A DNA stretch of 64,000 bases from Rotaria sordida. Its lineage: Eukaryota > Rotifera > Eurotatoria > Philodinida > Philodinidae. The DNA is taken from contig CAJNOL010000976.1 of the NCBI GenBank assembly GCA_905250125.1, forward strand, positions 25,604 through 89,603, read 5' to 3'. Of this stretch, positions 1-12,395 are shown in pieces (the stretch's first letter is position 1; each line of letters starts with the position of its first letter). The translations under genes and the position numbers were made by a program. The notes beneath the pieces are model-generated. The model had not been told where the DNA came from, ran no database searches, and worked only from the letters and a program-made list of their open reading frames with translations.

Positions 1-1696
1 TTGTTACTATTATGAGTGGTTCTTATTTGATGGTGAGCATCCGTAAACGAGACAAATGAGATTCTTTTTTTATCGAACACAAATTGTTTAGCATAATTCA
101 CATGTGCTATCTTCAGAATGAGATAAGAAATAGAATCATTGTTAATGATTTATGCTTTCTTTTTATGATTGTTTATTACATATAAATTTCTCTGTTTTCA
201 ATCAATTTTTAACTTACAATGAAACCTTGTGCACTGGTACATGAGAAGATTGATCATGTTCGGATCAATTTACTACCATAAGCAAGCACAAACTAAAGTA
301 TTAAAATTTTATGATATTTCTATTCTATGTAATACGTCCGAAATTCGAAATTTCAGTAGCATTTATAATTTTCTTTTTTGTTATGGTTGGATAGAGCTCG
401 TCGAGAGACATAGAGAAAAGAGTATTTCAAATATCAATAAGAAATTTTAAGAAAGTCAAAATTTTAGGTCTATTTTACTTTCGTAAAATTTCGAATTGTG
501 AATATAGTACATAAACTGGAAATACCTTTAAATTTGAATATATCTCACGAGGAAAGATTCTCCTCTTAAAAAGAGCTTTTGAGCTCATATTTTGATCAGG
601 AGTAGATCTCGATGAGTTTAGAAAAACTACAAAACATTTCGTGCTCACCGGTCTTTATTCAAGAGACATTGAATTTTCAAGCTTCAAAAATAGTACTTTT
701 GATATACCTTGGAATCTTGATTTTTCATCTTCAAGAAGAGCCTTAAGTCATTTGAGAGCTTTATTCGATAGACTCTGTTATTGACAAACTCAAGCATAAC
801 TTTCAATCTAATCCATTCAACATATTAGCAGATATTGAATTTCGTGTATACTGAACAGTGTAACCTAATGCAAACCACGCATAGCGAATGAGTTCGTGTC
901 AAGCAGGCACTGACATTTGATTGTAAGATAGCGAAATCACCCGGATAATGTTATCACATTCACTCATAGACATAGGCAGTTGATCTAACATCACTCTGTC
1001 ATATACACGACGAAGGTGTGGGTGTGAATCTTCTCTTCATGCACATCTACACCCACACCCCATATCGATGCAAGCCGATTGATTGAGCCACCGCCGTTGT
1101 AACACGCTACGTTTTTGTTTTATAAAAAAGACTTCCAACGTCCCAAACCAATTTTACGAGATGTTACCGTCTGGTTTCTTATCAATTAGTCTTCTATCAT
1201 CATTTTCTCTCTTTTTCATGTAAAAATTTCTCAAAATTAAGAATATTTTTAAAGAATTTCGGTCGCCATCACTAATCAATGCATCGACTTTACGCCTCTA
1301 GTTGCCATGCCATTTACGACAATCGTACCAAGAGAAAATGAAAATGAATATAACTCAAAGCGTTCAGAAAAGAAAAGAACTGTCTTACCGGAAGACTTTT
1401 ATAGACTCGACAAAAACGTTTATTCAACATATCTATTGAATGTTACCAGACATGTGAAAGTTAGTTTGTTGTTCTCAAAAACAAAGTTAAACACAATCGA
1501 GGAAACTGCTATTCAAGAGTATGAACGACACTAAGTATTTTACTGTAAAAAAACAAGTAAACTGGATTATAGAAATTAATAAAAAAAGACCAGTAGGTCA
1601 ATCAATGATATATTGTTTTGCGATGGGTTAATAAGCAAAATAATGTGTACGAATATAACCATTGAAGAAAACATTCATTGGATTGAAACATATAAG
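1..1696. other. AT-rich region without recognisable gene
   Basis: Open frames here are short (75 codons or fewer) and show no recognisable domain, signal peptide or paired splice sites. The one structured element is a telomere-like hairpin at 1015-1060, listed separately. The 3' end of the minus-strand F-box gene begins at 1697. Confidence 0.6.
1015..1060. repeat. telomere-like hairpin, copy 1
   Basis: The left arm GGTGTGGGTGT (1015-1025) is perfectly complementary to ACACCCACACC (1049-1059), with a loop containing ATCTTCTCTTC. The arms equal about two units of the bdelloid telomere repeat TGTGGG. This is one of the cleanest members of the dispersed family described in the findings. Confidence 0.8.
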
Positions 1697-3680
1697 TTAA
1701 TATTCTTCATCGAATTTACCAAAGCAAGAAATCATTTTATCAATGATGACTATTTTTTTCAAACTTACGTCTTGTTCATTGTCTTTGTCGCCGACCCACA
1801 AGTGTACGCATCTACCATCGATTCTATAGGTAAAATTGTCATTCGTTAATCGTTGTGTGTTTTTCAAGAGCCAATGATATGTTTCATTTACTTGTACTGT
1901 CGTTAACCACTCAAATTCAAATGAACCATATGATAAAAAATGAAATCCATTAATAAATCGAGCCATCTGTCGACGAGATTGCATTTCACCATGTACATAG
2001 AAACGTTCAACCCGAGTGAACATGCGAAATAATCGTTTTTCATCATTCTTTCCTATGAAGTTAATCTTGTCCAAGTGCAAAATGCGAATCTGTTCATAAC
2101 CACTAGTTTTTAATCCGTTTAATGATAATGATGATAATGCAAGCTCACGAAGACGTGGCATGTTATCGGCTAATTGAACAAATGTTTCCAGCGATGCTTT
2201 CAAATATTGTACTTGAGATAAATCGACTAGAGAACGTAGAGTATCGAGTGATAGGTGCTTGGCCAATAAAAGTACTCGAACGTGAGGAAAGCGATGATGA
2301 TCAGCTAGCAACTGTTGTTCATCAATTTTGTTTAATACAAGTGTAAATATATGATCATAGAACAATCTTTCATTTGATACTGTCCGATAGATCGGTGGCA
2401 GAAAAGATTCACAAGCAGATGTTTCAGCAAAACGAGGCACACTATAGATTTCATATTGATTACAAACAATAAACCAATGTTTTTCTACGATCCAAAATGG
2501 ATTAGAAAAAGATGAGAGAAGTTCTTGCTGTTTATCATTGCTCAATTGTAAAAAGAGTTTAAATTTGAAATTGAATATTTTTAGATGAGATACTAACATT
2601 TGCCATCGTAGACTATCACAAAGATCGTCATTACCTTGTGCTTGAATTTCGAAATATTTCAAACGTGATAACTTCGATAGTAGAAGTTCGATTTGGTCAA
2701 GAGTCACTGAACAATCTAAATTTTTGATACAGAGTTTTTCTGAAGAGATTATATTCTTGAAAGATCAACATCGATTCTTATCACTTTACTTTTGATGAAC
2801 TTCTCTTTAATATCCTTCAGTTATTTCAGTTCTATCGTCTTAGAAAAAACATTTTAACAATACTGTAAATCAAGTTTCTTCTTGAAAAATGGCAACACGC
2901 CTAATTTTCGAGGAACAATAACATGAAGAAAGAATTTTTTCGAGAAGATGACTAAATAGTAAAATGTAACTTACTTTCAATGTTGAGAATGAGTCGAATA
3001 AGTGACTGTGGTGGGATCTGATCGTAGTTAAGCACAGGTCATGTAGTACTTTCTTGAACATTAATGTCGAGCGAAGTCAGATTTGGTGCTAGATGAGAAA
3101 TACGTTGTAAATGAACGAACCAACATTCACCAAGTGTCAAATGACGAAGGCGAGAGAATGGATGAGTTGTTGTAGTAGTAGCAGTGAGATGTCGAGCATC
3201 ATAAAGGATAAGACGATTGAGCTGAGGAAACAGCTGTACAATTACATTATTAAATTGTTCAGATACTGAATGTACTTGAGTGAATTCCAAGGAGGAGAGA
3301 AGTTTGAGCTGACTAAGACCGATACATAATGGTTTCAATGAGTTCTTATCAATTTGAATTATTCGTAGAGATCGAAGTTGAACGAAATGTTCGATGTCTT
3401 TGAAGTAAGAAAAAAATAATTTCGATTGATCTGGTGTGTCATTAGCGTCGGATAATGTGAGTGATACGACTTGATCAGGTCGAATATGACGACAGACGAA
3501 ATCAAATTGAGATTTACGACATGATTTAAAGTTGAGATAATATCGATCATAATTCGTAATAATAAAATCAAGATAAGGACTTAAATTAAATAATGCATAG
3601 AAGATGTCGTTAGCTAACAGATAATTAAATATTGAATGAATAAGCTCGATGGGTAATCGATCGAAAAGAATTTGTGACAT
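1697..3680 (-). CDS. F-box / LRR-like protein, two exons
   Basis: Probable substrate receptor of an SCF-type ubiquitin ligase. Proposed exons are 3680-3050 and 2739-1697. The donor after base 3050 (phase 1) and the TTCAG acceptor at 2741-2740 leave the frame closed and give 557 aa, close to the 563 aa of its paralogue at 4966. The N-terminus reads FDRLPIELIHSIFNYL, an F-box helix pair. It is followed by irregular leucine-rich strands (LRHLTLGECW, LTSLDINV) and a C-terminal block (FWIVEKHWFIVCNQYEIYSVPRF) shared with the paralogue (FWLEYKRWFVNCT..IVELYSIP). The intron is 310 nt. The gene is divergent from its paralogue with about 1.3 kb between starts. The family is large in bdelloids; the target protein cannot be told from sequence. 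Confidence 0.8.
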
Positions 3681-4965
3681 TCTTTTCTATGAATTATTTT
3701 TATAGAGTTTGATCAATTACTGTCTAGAAAATTCGAAAATAACAATCATTTACAAAAAAAAAATAGAAAGTTGTTTGCTAAACACAGCAGCTTGTCGGAA
3801 TTGCATGCTTTTTCTTCTATTTGACATGACGACATGCAAGTGAATAAATTATCACAAGCGCAAAAAGAGGCATGATTCATACTGTTTTTTTTTTCTTTTC
3901 TCTCAACAAATATTCTCTTACGTTTGCTTTTAACTATCGAAACTAATCAAAAAACAAAATTCGACTATAAGCTTCCCTGTTCACGAATGAGATTTTGGAT
4001 TAACGCATATGAATCATTGGTTGTTTACCGAATATATTGAGACAATCATCGATCGCATTGGAATGAATTTGAAACAAATATTCATCACTGGTAAGCTCAT
4101 ATTCTGTGTCTTGATGACTATTTAGAGAAGTAGTGGATGTTGAATAACTCTATCTCTCTCCATCCTGTGTGTTGATATATTGTTCCTTTTATGCCTATCT
4201 AAAAAGAAACGAAAAAAACGACATACAGTGACATACCGATAGTGTTACTCAAGTAAGAAAGAGCAAATAATTTAACTAAAAATACATCATGGTAGACTAT
4301 CGTGACAATGGGATTCACAAATATCAAGAGTTTACTTGCCATATACTGCACAATAAATTATATTCAGTTTTATCGAAAATAATTAACTCAAAAATAATAA
4401 TAGATTAGTCACTATAGGCATCTATAGTTTCTACTATTCGACAATCGACACGTCATGCAAAGGAAAGTTTCAAATGAATAAATTGCACATGAGTATAATT
4501 GTTTAATATGAAAATTTGACTTTGATTGTATCTGTGATCTTACATTTACTCTTGAGGATGTGAGTGTGTTAGCATAGATAACCAAAAATTTCACACTCGC
4601 ATTGTCATCCAAAATCAAAGAGTGAGTACTTTTTATTTTTATTTTTATTTTTTGTGAAAGGAAATAGGAGAGGAGAGAATGAGAATAGATAGGATTAATT
4701 GAGTGATAAGAGTAGACTCAAGAAGAGGGTAGTATAGGCTACAAATTTATTCCCCACATTTATACGTGTGGTGAGATGATTTATTGTTAGTTTATTGTTT
4801 TCTGTTTTTAATACAATGTGAGAGAAGATATTTGACGTCACGAGTCATGTGATGAGTTACCATTCTATTTGTTTTTATTCTTAGTTAGAATATATCTTTT
4901 CTTTTTTTGTTGTCACAAAGCAGGTAGCGCCAAATAAACACAATTTCATTGAAGAATATACATTA
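3681..4965. other. shared upstream region of two divergent F-box genes
   Basis: This spacer must hold both promoters. It contains only short frames. At 4551-4600 a degenerate telomere-like hairpin (GGATGTGAGTGTG, then TCACACTCGCATTG) begins with CTTGAGGATGTGAGT, the same lead-in as the copy at 13,029. No other structure was seen. Confidence 0.5.
4551..4600. repeat. telomere-like hairpin, degenerate copy
   Basis: GATGTGAGTGTG is followed after about 25 bases by TTCACACTCGCAT, an imperfect inverted repeat. It shares its 5' lead-in CTTGAGGATGTGAGT with the copy at 13,029, which supports common descent. Confidence 0.5.
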
Positions 4966-7061
4966 ATGTCTACTTCTCTTCTTATTCTACCTACAGAAAT
5001 TATACACCGTATTATTGATCATCTCGATATTAAAACTACTTTATTTTCTCTTAAATATGTCTGTAAACTTTTATGCAAGAATGTTAATTCTTATAATCGA
5101 TATCGACTCGATTTTCGTTCCATATCTAAATCTAATTTTCATCAAATTTATTCCTTTATTCATCCAGAAAATATTATTTCACTAGTTCTCTCCGATGGAG
5201 ATGAAACACCTGGCCAAATTGAATTATTTCTTTCACTTTTCAATATATATGATTTCATTCGACTTCGTTCATTAACTCTTATTCAAATAGAAGAGTCTCA
5301 CTTAATTAGATTTCTCAAACATATTCCACTTAATCTTCTCTCATTATCAATTGAACATCAAGATTCACTGAATCTATGTTATGAAACAATTGAACTGCAT
5401 TCATCTACTATTGCTAAGCTTTATCTTCATGCGTTACACATGCCAACTGCAAATTTCATTATAATCAATATACAATGGCCTATACAATATTCACTACAAT
5501 ATTTAACACTAAAAAGATGCTCATGCAAACAATACATCAATATTCTTCATCGTTTACCTCATCTTCAAACATTAATACTGTTAGATTTTAGTATGAATGA
5601 TAGCGACAGTACTTTTGCTTCATATACTAAATTAGAATTACCATCACAAATAAAATCATTAACAATCAAATCAGATCTTATGTTATTGAATAAGATTCAA
5701 ATGTTACTTTCACTTACTTCTTCACTCATTCATCTAAAACTAGTGAGTTGTACACGTATATCTGACTCTATCTTTGATGGTTTACAATGGGAGCAATTCA
5801 TCCAAATGAAATTGCCTGATCTTGACAAATCCGAGTTTTTCTTCAGGAGCTTTATAAATACAAATCTAACCAATCATCATATTGAGGAAAGGATTAAACC
5901 TTTTCGATCATCATTCTGGCTTGAATACAAACGTTGGTTCGTTAATTGTACTTGTATTAAAGGTAGAATAGTTGAACTTTATTCAATACCAATATGTGAG
6001 TCATCCCAAACGTATGATTTTAAAATAAATAAAGTTTCCTGTTCAACCTTGACTACAACGGGTAATGATGAAGAAGCTATCATGGATAATGTGTCTCATT
6101 TATGTGTTAATTTGAGTAAAACACAGATTAATATCATCTCTGAACAGGTACAGATTATTATGTTTTTTTTTTGATAAGAATATCTTGGAAGCAGAGATGT
6201 CCATTGCGGCTGAAAACCTGCCGCTGAGGCCACCGCGATGGCTATTTCAAAAATGTTCTAAAAGTTACTTCTAACAAGGTACTGAACTAGCACTCTTGTT
6301 ACTCTTCCATCAAATTCATTCAGTCTCAAAATATTATATTCATGGACACCGAAATCCTCTACAAATTCATGTAGTTTTGTAATTCGTGTCTAAAAAAAGA
6401 TGCCACTGCAATGATATTATTAAAATACATCCCATACCATGTCACTTGTTTAAAAAGAAACTGCGACCGCTGTGGACACCTCTGATTCGAAGTTCAGTTT
6501 TATTTACAAAATTCTAATAAGATTACATTAGATTGACTTTTCTGCATATAGAATGAACTAACAAATGGACCATTATATCGGAAAATCACAAATCTAAGTC
6601 TTCGCTTGGACGATTCATATCCAGAAAAATCCATTTATTATCTTTCATTACTTATCGATATGTCATATCTTGTGCAACTCTCACTGGATTGGACGGTTTG
6701 TAAAATATCGCTTCCGATTGTTAAACATGTCATCGACAATTTATTACAACGAGCACCTAACGTTCATACACTAGACATAGATTGTGGTAAGTTTGATAAC
6801 GACTACAAGGATCCTATGGAGATAATTGTTTCAATATTATCAAATAACATAAAACATATCAAACTCAACGTTGGAATATATTCTCCAATGAGATTTATTC
6901 TCACACAAGACAAGCCCTTATCGAGTATAATATTTAAATCATCAAATAACCTATCAAAACAATACGATGAAATTATAAATTGGCTACAAAAGAATAATCG
7001 TGATTTTACTTATCGTAAACAGGATTCTTCTCTGGGCTTGTGGTTTGGTAACAACAAATAA
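4966..7061 (+). CDS. F-box / LRR-like protein, two exons
   Basis: Paralogue of the divergent gene at 1697-3680 and probably also an SCF substrate receptor. Exon 1 is 4966-6147 (394 codons, phase 0), with a donor in GAACAG|GTACAG. Exon 2 starts at 6552 after CATATAG and reads NELTNGPLYRKITNLSL before continuing to a stop at 7061, giving 563 aa. The F-box lies near residues 6-45 (LPTEIIHRIIDHLDIKTTLFSL). Leucine-rich strands follow, and the protein ends with DFTYRKQDSSLGLWFGNNK, matching NFTYRIDG..VHLWVGDK of the paralogue. The single intron (404 nt) sits near residue 394, whereas the paralogue's lies near residue 210, so introns were gained or lost after duplication. An AATAAA lies about 20 bases after the stop. 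Confidence 0.85.
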
Positions 7062-9301
7062 AAAACTCAATAGGAATAGAAAATAAACATGGATCTTTTA
7101 ACTAAAATTATAATCACACAAAAATCTAACAGTATTTTTTTTTATTCAATAATTCTGTTTTAATCAATTCAAGAGTAACAGAAATTTGTCCTATATGCAA
7201 AAACATATCATAAGTTTCTTTTCTCGCAATAAATTATAACACATCACATTGTTTTTTCTTCTTCTTTTATATTCTCGTACATTATGTATTGATTTTTTCA
7301 TTTGTTTTGTGACCGTCTGTGTTAGCTTTTGGTCTTCTCTTTATATATATTCGTAGTTAGTGTTATTAAATAAACTACACTCACGCTCACAAATACACAC
7401 AACTTACAAAGAGAAAATAAAATTTGATTTGTATCAGGGCTCTGAATGGGACAAAAAAACTTGTTAGTGTACGGTCCCTTGTGGGACCAATGTATAGAAC
7501 TCACAAACTCTGACTATTATAAATTTATGATATACTGTTTGATGGCTTAAAATAATTGATTTAAAAAACAAATGTCAAATAAATGAATAAATCAAAATTA
7601 TAACAATATTTATAGTTGATAGGCACGCTTTGAAATTTTATCACTTCGAAAATGTTTACCATTAAAATTATTATTCTAACAATTTATCAGATTCATTTCA
7701 TATCGATACACTGAAAAGCCTTGTTTGTATTGTCAGCCATGTCTTCAATACATGATGTCTTTTCATCTAATAATATATACGATATACGCTACAGAAACCG
7801 GCAAATATCATTTTATTATTCGTTTTATTGGTTTCATCACTGCATTGACTTAATTATTAAGTAAGATTTGATGCACATCATCCTTTCACTCAACGAACTT
7901 TGGTAAATACTCTTGAATTTTACATAAAATTAGTACTTTCACTTGGAAACGTTCCAAAACACACGGAAGTTGTTACGATTTGAATAGGCATATTCAGTAA
8001 TTGTTATATCATATTTTCCCTCTCGTACAATAGTAAAAGTGAGAGTAGATGATGAATCTTATTGGTCAATACTTAATGGTATAGATTCATTGTGTACGCC
8101 TCGAATGTTTGCTTGTAAAATATTTAAACAAGAAAAATTTATGTTTTACTCAATAGAATAAAAAGAAAAAGATTTCATCTGGTTCAGTATGAGATACATT
8201 AAAATAAATTTTCTTTTCTTCATTAATAATAACACGCATATGATTTTATGAATCAATTATTAATTGTCAAGCATCAACAATTCAGATACGCTCTTAATAT
8301 AAATATATAGGGTGTCCAGAAAGTCACTAGAGATAGAAAATTATCAGCTCTTGTACGATCCGATATCTGTTTTTTCGACCTGGAGACCTAGAAAATCATA
8401 CATGGATCGCACAACATCGTACAAGATCTTATAACAGGGTTGTTTGATTTGAGCATTGATAAAATTGTTTCTTGCTCAATATACTCCAAAAGAAACTTCA
8501 GTCATTATTATTATGATACGAAGGCATGTCTTTTCTGCATGTTTCCACTGAGTAACAAATCAAGTGACACACATTCCATCTAGATGACTCTATTAATGAA
8601 CATATTATTGTCGAATAATATACAAAAAAATTTATGTATAATATTCATTGTGATCAAGTACATCTCTTTCGTGACCCATTTCTTGGTATGCATCTGAATT
8701 AGCTCAAACGCAATCGTGATCACATTTCGTCAACAAAAACTATGTCCCTGATAATCATAAAGTATTAATTCGTACGGAATTTGTTTGATTAGCGTTTTGA
8801 TGAAAAACAACATGTTAGCTAAGTGTTATTGGTAGTAGATGATAGATTCTGCGCATAGCTGACTTGAATTTCTACTAGTGGTAGGTTTTATTTGAGTCTG
8901 TTGTGTTCTACCAATGCTAATACTAAGAACAAAGGAAAGATTTTTTTCAAATCTTTTCGTCTAGTAAATCATAACAATTGGTATTGAACAACATCTATAC
9001 TTTGTTATACCTGAGTTTTTTCAAGAAAGATATAATATCTTTCCTAGAATAGAATGAGCCAAAGGTTGGGTTTGCATACTGAACTTCATATTTCTAAGTT
9101 TCTTCATGTCTAGATATTTTCTCTGTTACATGAGACTAGTAGTTGGGCGTGGACATGAGCGAATACGAGCCTCACACTGCACAGTCATGCACCAATTGAA
9201 TACATTAATTAATGCTCAACAATATGGGTTTAAAATTTTGTAGTATCAAGCGTGTTTTTTTTTATTTAGAAGCTTGTGTTCATCAATCAGAACTGCGTCG
9301 A
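7062..9301. other. intergenic region with a mariner-like tip and a hairpin
   Basis: No gene is recognisable. At 8326 the sequence TATAGGGTGTCCAGAAAGTC resembles a Tc1/mariner terminal repeat next to a TA. Shortly after, CTTGTACGAT (8349-8358) pairs with ATCGTACAAG (8416-8425) to form a hairpin. No matching second end was found, so this may be a decayed element end. The rest is AT-rich with short frames only. Confidence 0.4.
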
Positions 9302-10133
9302 TCAGTTTGTCTTTGCGACAAGTTTCGCTCGATATTGCTCTTCTGTCGGTGAGCCACTGAATCGATTGTATAGACGACCTTCGTTAAAATATTTGGCCAA
9401 TGCTGGACGACTTCTCATTACTTGTTCAAGTTTGTCCAATGCTTGCGAATCCTCATTAGCTGGCAACAAAGCCGAATGGAAATCTTTCGCAAGTGTAAAC
9501 GCATAAAATACGAAATAATCCGCAATAGTTGGTTCATCTTGATCGTAGAAAAACGATGTTGAACTCTTTGCGAGAAGATCATTCAACATCTTGAGATCAC
9601 CAGCAATTTTTTTCACTAGTCGAGCATATGGATCATTTGAATCGTCAAAATCTACCTGATTCCAGAGGACCATGAATATATTAAATATAATATCGGTGTA
9701 GGCACAGGAGACAACACCATCGATAAGAGCTTGAAAAACAATAGGATCTTCATTGGTTGGTTTCGGTTTACCGTATAAGTCGAATTTACGTGCTATGAAT
9801 TGCCCTAGAAATGGAGAACAAGTGTTTATGTTAAATGTCTGTATAATTATACTACACTAACAAACCGATAGGTAGAGTTTGTGCAATAATGTGTGTATTG
9901 TTCCAATGGAGTACGGGTAGATTACCAAATGGTCCAGAAATGCTTCTATCTGCCTTGCGAGCAGGCCACTCTTCGGCGAATTTTTCGAATAGTTCAACAT
10001 CTTCCTGATATTCGACATTGGGATATTTAGCTGCAATATCTTCGAGCATGTAGCGAATCGCCTGAACGCGGCCGCGAGCGTTCCAATAGCGAAAGCGGAC
10101 TTTTATCTTCTCTTGATTTGCGCTCGTCGACAT
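9302..10133 (-). CDS. glutathione S-transferase, two exons
   Basis: Probable cytosolic glutathione transferase that conjugates glutathione to electrophiles. The start is the ATG at 10,133 (MSTSANQEKIKVRFRYW). Exon 1 runs 10,133-9866 and exon 2 9804-9302, with matching phases (ATC G|GT...AG|GG CAA), giving 256 aa. The N-terminal thioredoxin-like half has the YWNARGRVQAIRYMLE helix expected after the catalytic Tyr region and the glutathione-binding GNLPVLHW...IAQTLPIGQFIARKF block. The C-terminal helical half contains EPTIADYFVFYAFTLAKDF. The layout is closest to sigma/alpha/mu-type GSTs, but the class is not certain. A TATA-like box lies about 65 nt upstream of the start. Confidence 0.85.
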
Positions 10134-10196
10134 TATATCAGTATGCACTAGAACAATAAAAAATAGTAGTTCTCGCCATCATTTTTTTTTGTTCTT

Positions 10197-10205
10197 CTTT
10201 ATATA
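10197..10205 (-). promoter_or_regulatory. TATA-like box of the GST gene
   Basis: The minus strand reads TATATAAAG, 64-72 nt upstream of the GST start codon, a plausible core-promoter position. It is weak evidence in so AT-rich a genome. Confidence 0.35.
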
Positions 10206-10722
10206 TTTACTCGCTTGCCATAGAAAATAACTCAGTATCTATATACGAGACACCAAATATTTGCTATTGTGTGAAAGCAAACCTATCATAACGCGACACA
10301 TTTTCATTATTGTGGTTATCATTCTATTGGTTGCCTTTTAGAAGCCACAAAAAAAGAACTACTTTAGGGGTCGTACATAACTGAAGATTGTAACTTTCAA
10401 GTTACTACCCTGCCTGCCTTCCACTATTTAACAGTAACTGTTATCAAAACTACTCAGTATATACTCAACGGTAATATGAATTACATGCATTGCTTTAGCA
10501 AGAGAAACTCAAAAAAAGGCGAGCTTGCAAAAATACTACCATCCTTCAAGTCGTGTATTATACCTTTGTCAATCTACTAGAACTTCTATGCGATCGTTTA
10601 CCAGCACATTAAATGTACTCAGTAGTTAATAAATAATCATCTTGTTGTTCGATTAATTAGACCCCTTTTTCTCAGCAAACAATCTATGACGACGGCGACA
10701 TGAAAAAGACATCCTTCGATGC
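10206..10722. other. intergenic, nothing recognisable
   Basis: Slightly less AT-rich than its surroundings. It has no long open frame, repeat or splice-site pair that could be supported. Confidence 0.5.
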
Positions 10723-11428
10723 CTAATTACTTGAGCTTCTATTGAACAGATGAATCCATCCCAGCAAGCAGCTCATGGTCAGCAGTACTTGCGATCCACA
10801 AATCGTCACTTGAAGGAAATTAGAGACGATTAGGTCATGCAGATATGTACATAATTCATATAATAATAACTTGAATTTCTTCAACTTCATAATAGTTAAA
10901 AGGTATACATGTGTACTGGGGGTGTGAAGTGTGGGTCGTGTCAACATCACTCGCATAAATGTTATTTTTCGAGTCGACTGCAAGATGATAATATGGGTTT
11001 GATTCATAGTCATTACTAGCAGCTATCTTTACACATATCGACGAACCTTTCCGCCAGGACATGATACCTGGTTCCAGGCGCCGGATAGACATTAGCTGAA
11101 ATTCTTCTTTCCTTATGGGAGAAGATTCATGCTTCACGACTCGCCCTCACCCTGTCTTCGAATATGTGTAGCGCTTTTGCAAACAGGGAGAAAGAATCCG
11201 TGTATGTATACTTTCCCTTCTGTAGAGCAAAGTCACATGAGCGTATATGTCACCGATATCTGAGTAATAAGAAAGAACAGATTTCTCTTTCATTTGCAAC
11301 GATTGTTCGAAGTGTTCAATAGCGAGATGAAGATAATTAAGACGAAGGTGAATCTGACCGATGTCCATTTGGAACACGGCTAAATCAGAATGATTGGCTG
11401 GTAGAATTTTTTCTCGGGTGCCATACAT
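10723..11428 (-). pseudogene. decayed TPR and NHL-repeat fragments
   Basis: Reading the minus strand, 11,428-11,147 encodes a tetratricopeptide-type segment (IGQIHLRLNYLHLAIEHFEQ and SYYSDIGDIYAHVTLLYRRE), like the TPR tails of expanded bdelloid proteins. About ten bases later, 11,137-10,856 encodes an NHL-type blade (YHLAVDSKNNIYASD, compare VDS.GNIYVSD). The frames end soon after each motif, no start or complete domain is present, and the two motifs normally belong to different proteins, so these look like juxtaposed remnants. A GT-rich stretch at 10,917-10,941 resembles one arm of the telomere-like hairpins. Confidence 0.55.
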
Positions 11429-12069
11429 TTTCTGAAATATACAATTTTTCGTAGTTTTTAGGGAAAATTATTCGAAAACAAAAGACCAGTATAAAAATGA
11501 ACTTGTCGATTTTGTCGTCAGTAAATTCTTTACCACATAAGTTTAAAGGAGAAGCATCCAGTCGCTCAGTTTTTCTACGATAGAATAATTTTTATTTTCC
11601 TGAATCAGTCAAAATATTGAATGTATATTTCATTTGTATTAACTGATGTCGTCCAACCGTATTTTCGCGCTTTGCTGAAGTCACCCTCGATATTGAATGA
11701 TATGTTGACGACTAATTCTATAAATAACATATGCAATTATAAAAGTATGCTGCTTTTCAATCATAATACACAGCGTTCAGTTCAAGTGCTTAATTTATAT
11801 AGATTATGATAGAAATTTCTCCTAGATTGGTATAGAAGATTTCGCCATAAAAATACTCGACTTCAGTCTACTTCGCTTGAGAAACGCTCTATTTCTCATC
11901 TTCAACAATGAATAACTATCGCTCTATGCCGTTCTCTGAATTTTTGAAGTGCAAAATAACAGTACTACTCCAGTTTCCGTGCGAATAGCAATCAAATCTG
12001 GAAATACTATGGAACCGAGACCGACAGTTAAAATAGTAATCTTGATATTCTAATAACAGTTTTAACTTA
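11429..12069. other. intergenic, nothing recognisable
   Basis: Only short frames. ATGTATATTTCATTTGTATT at 11,621 opens a 62-codon frame without features. Confidence 0.5.
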
Positions 12070-12393
12070 CACTACTGGCCATAAGTCCCCGGATACGTGG
12101 TACTCCCACACTGCTTCGATAATTTTCCAGCAAATTTTTACCAGAGATAGAGCTTAAAAAACTGTTATCGCCAGCACTAATCCGAGCTCTATCGATTGAG
12201 ATAGTATGGAGTCACAGGTAAATAGAGGTGAAGTTAGTGTTTGAATCATAACTCCATACTATCTCAATCGATAGAGCTCAGATTAGTGCTGGCAATCCCA
12301 GTGTTTTAAGCTCTATCTCTGGTGAAAATTTGATGGAAAATTATCGAAGCCGTGGGAAAGTATCACACATCTCGAGACTTATGGCCAATAATG
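12070..12393. mobile_element. foldback MITE with TA target duplication
   Basis: Two arms of about 145 bp (12,070-12,213 and 12,249-12,393) are inverted copies with roughly 85% identity by eye, separated by about 35 bp. The tips are CACTACTGGCCATAAGT and its inverted partner CATTATTGGCCATAAGT, each flanked by TA. This is the signature of Tc1/mariner-mobilised miniature elements. It has no coding capacity. Confidence 0.85.
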
Positions 12394-12395
12394 TA

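Noticed and set aside
9276-9506. Plus-strand frame over the GST gene
   Set aside because: Antisense shadow; the minus strand encodes the recognisable GST C-terminal domain.
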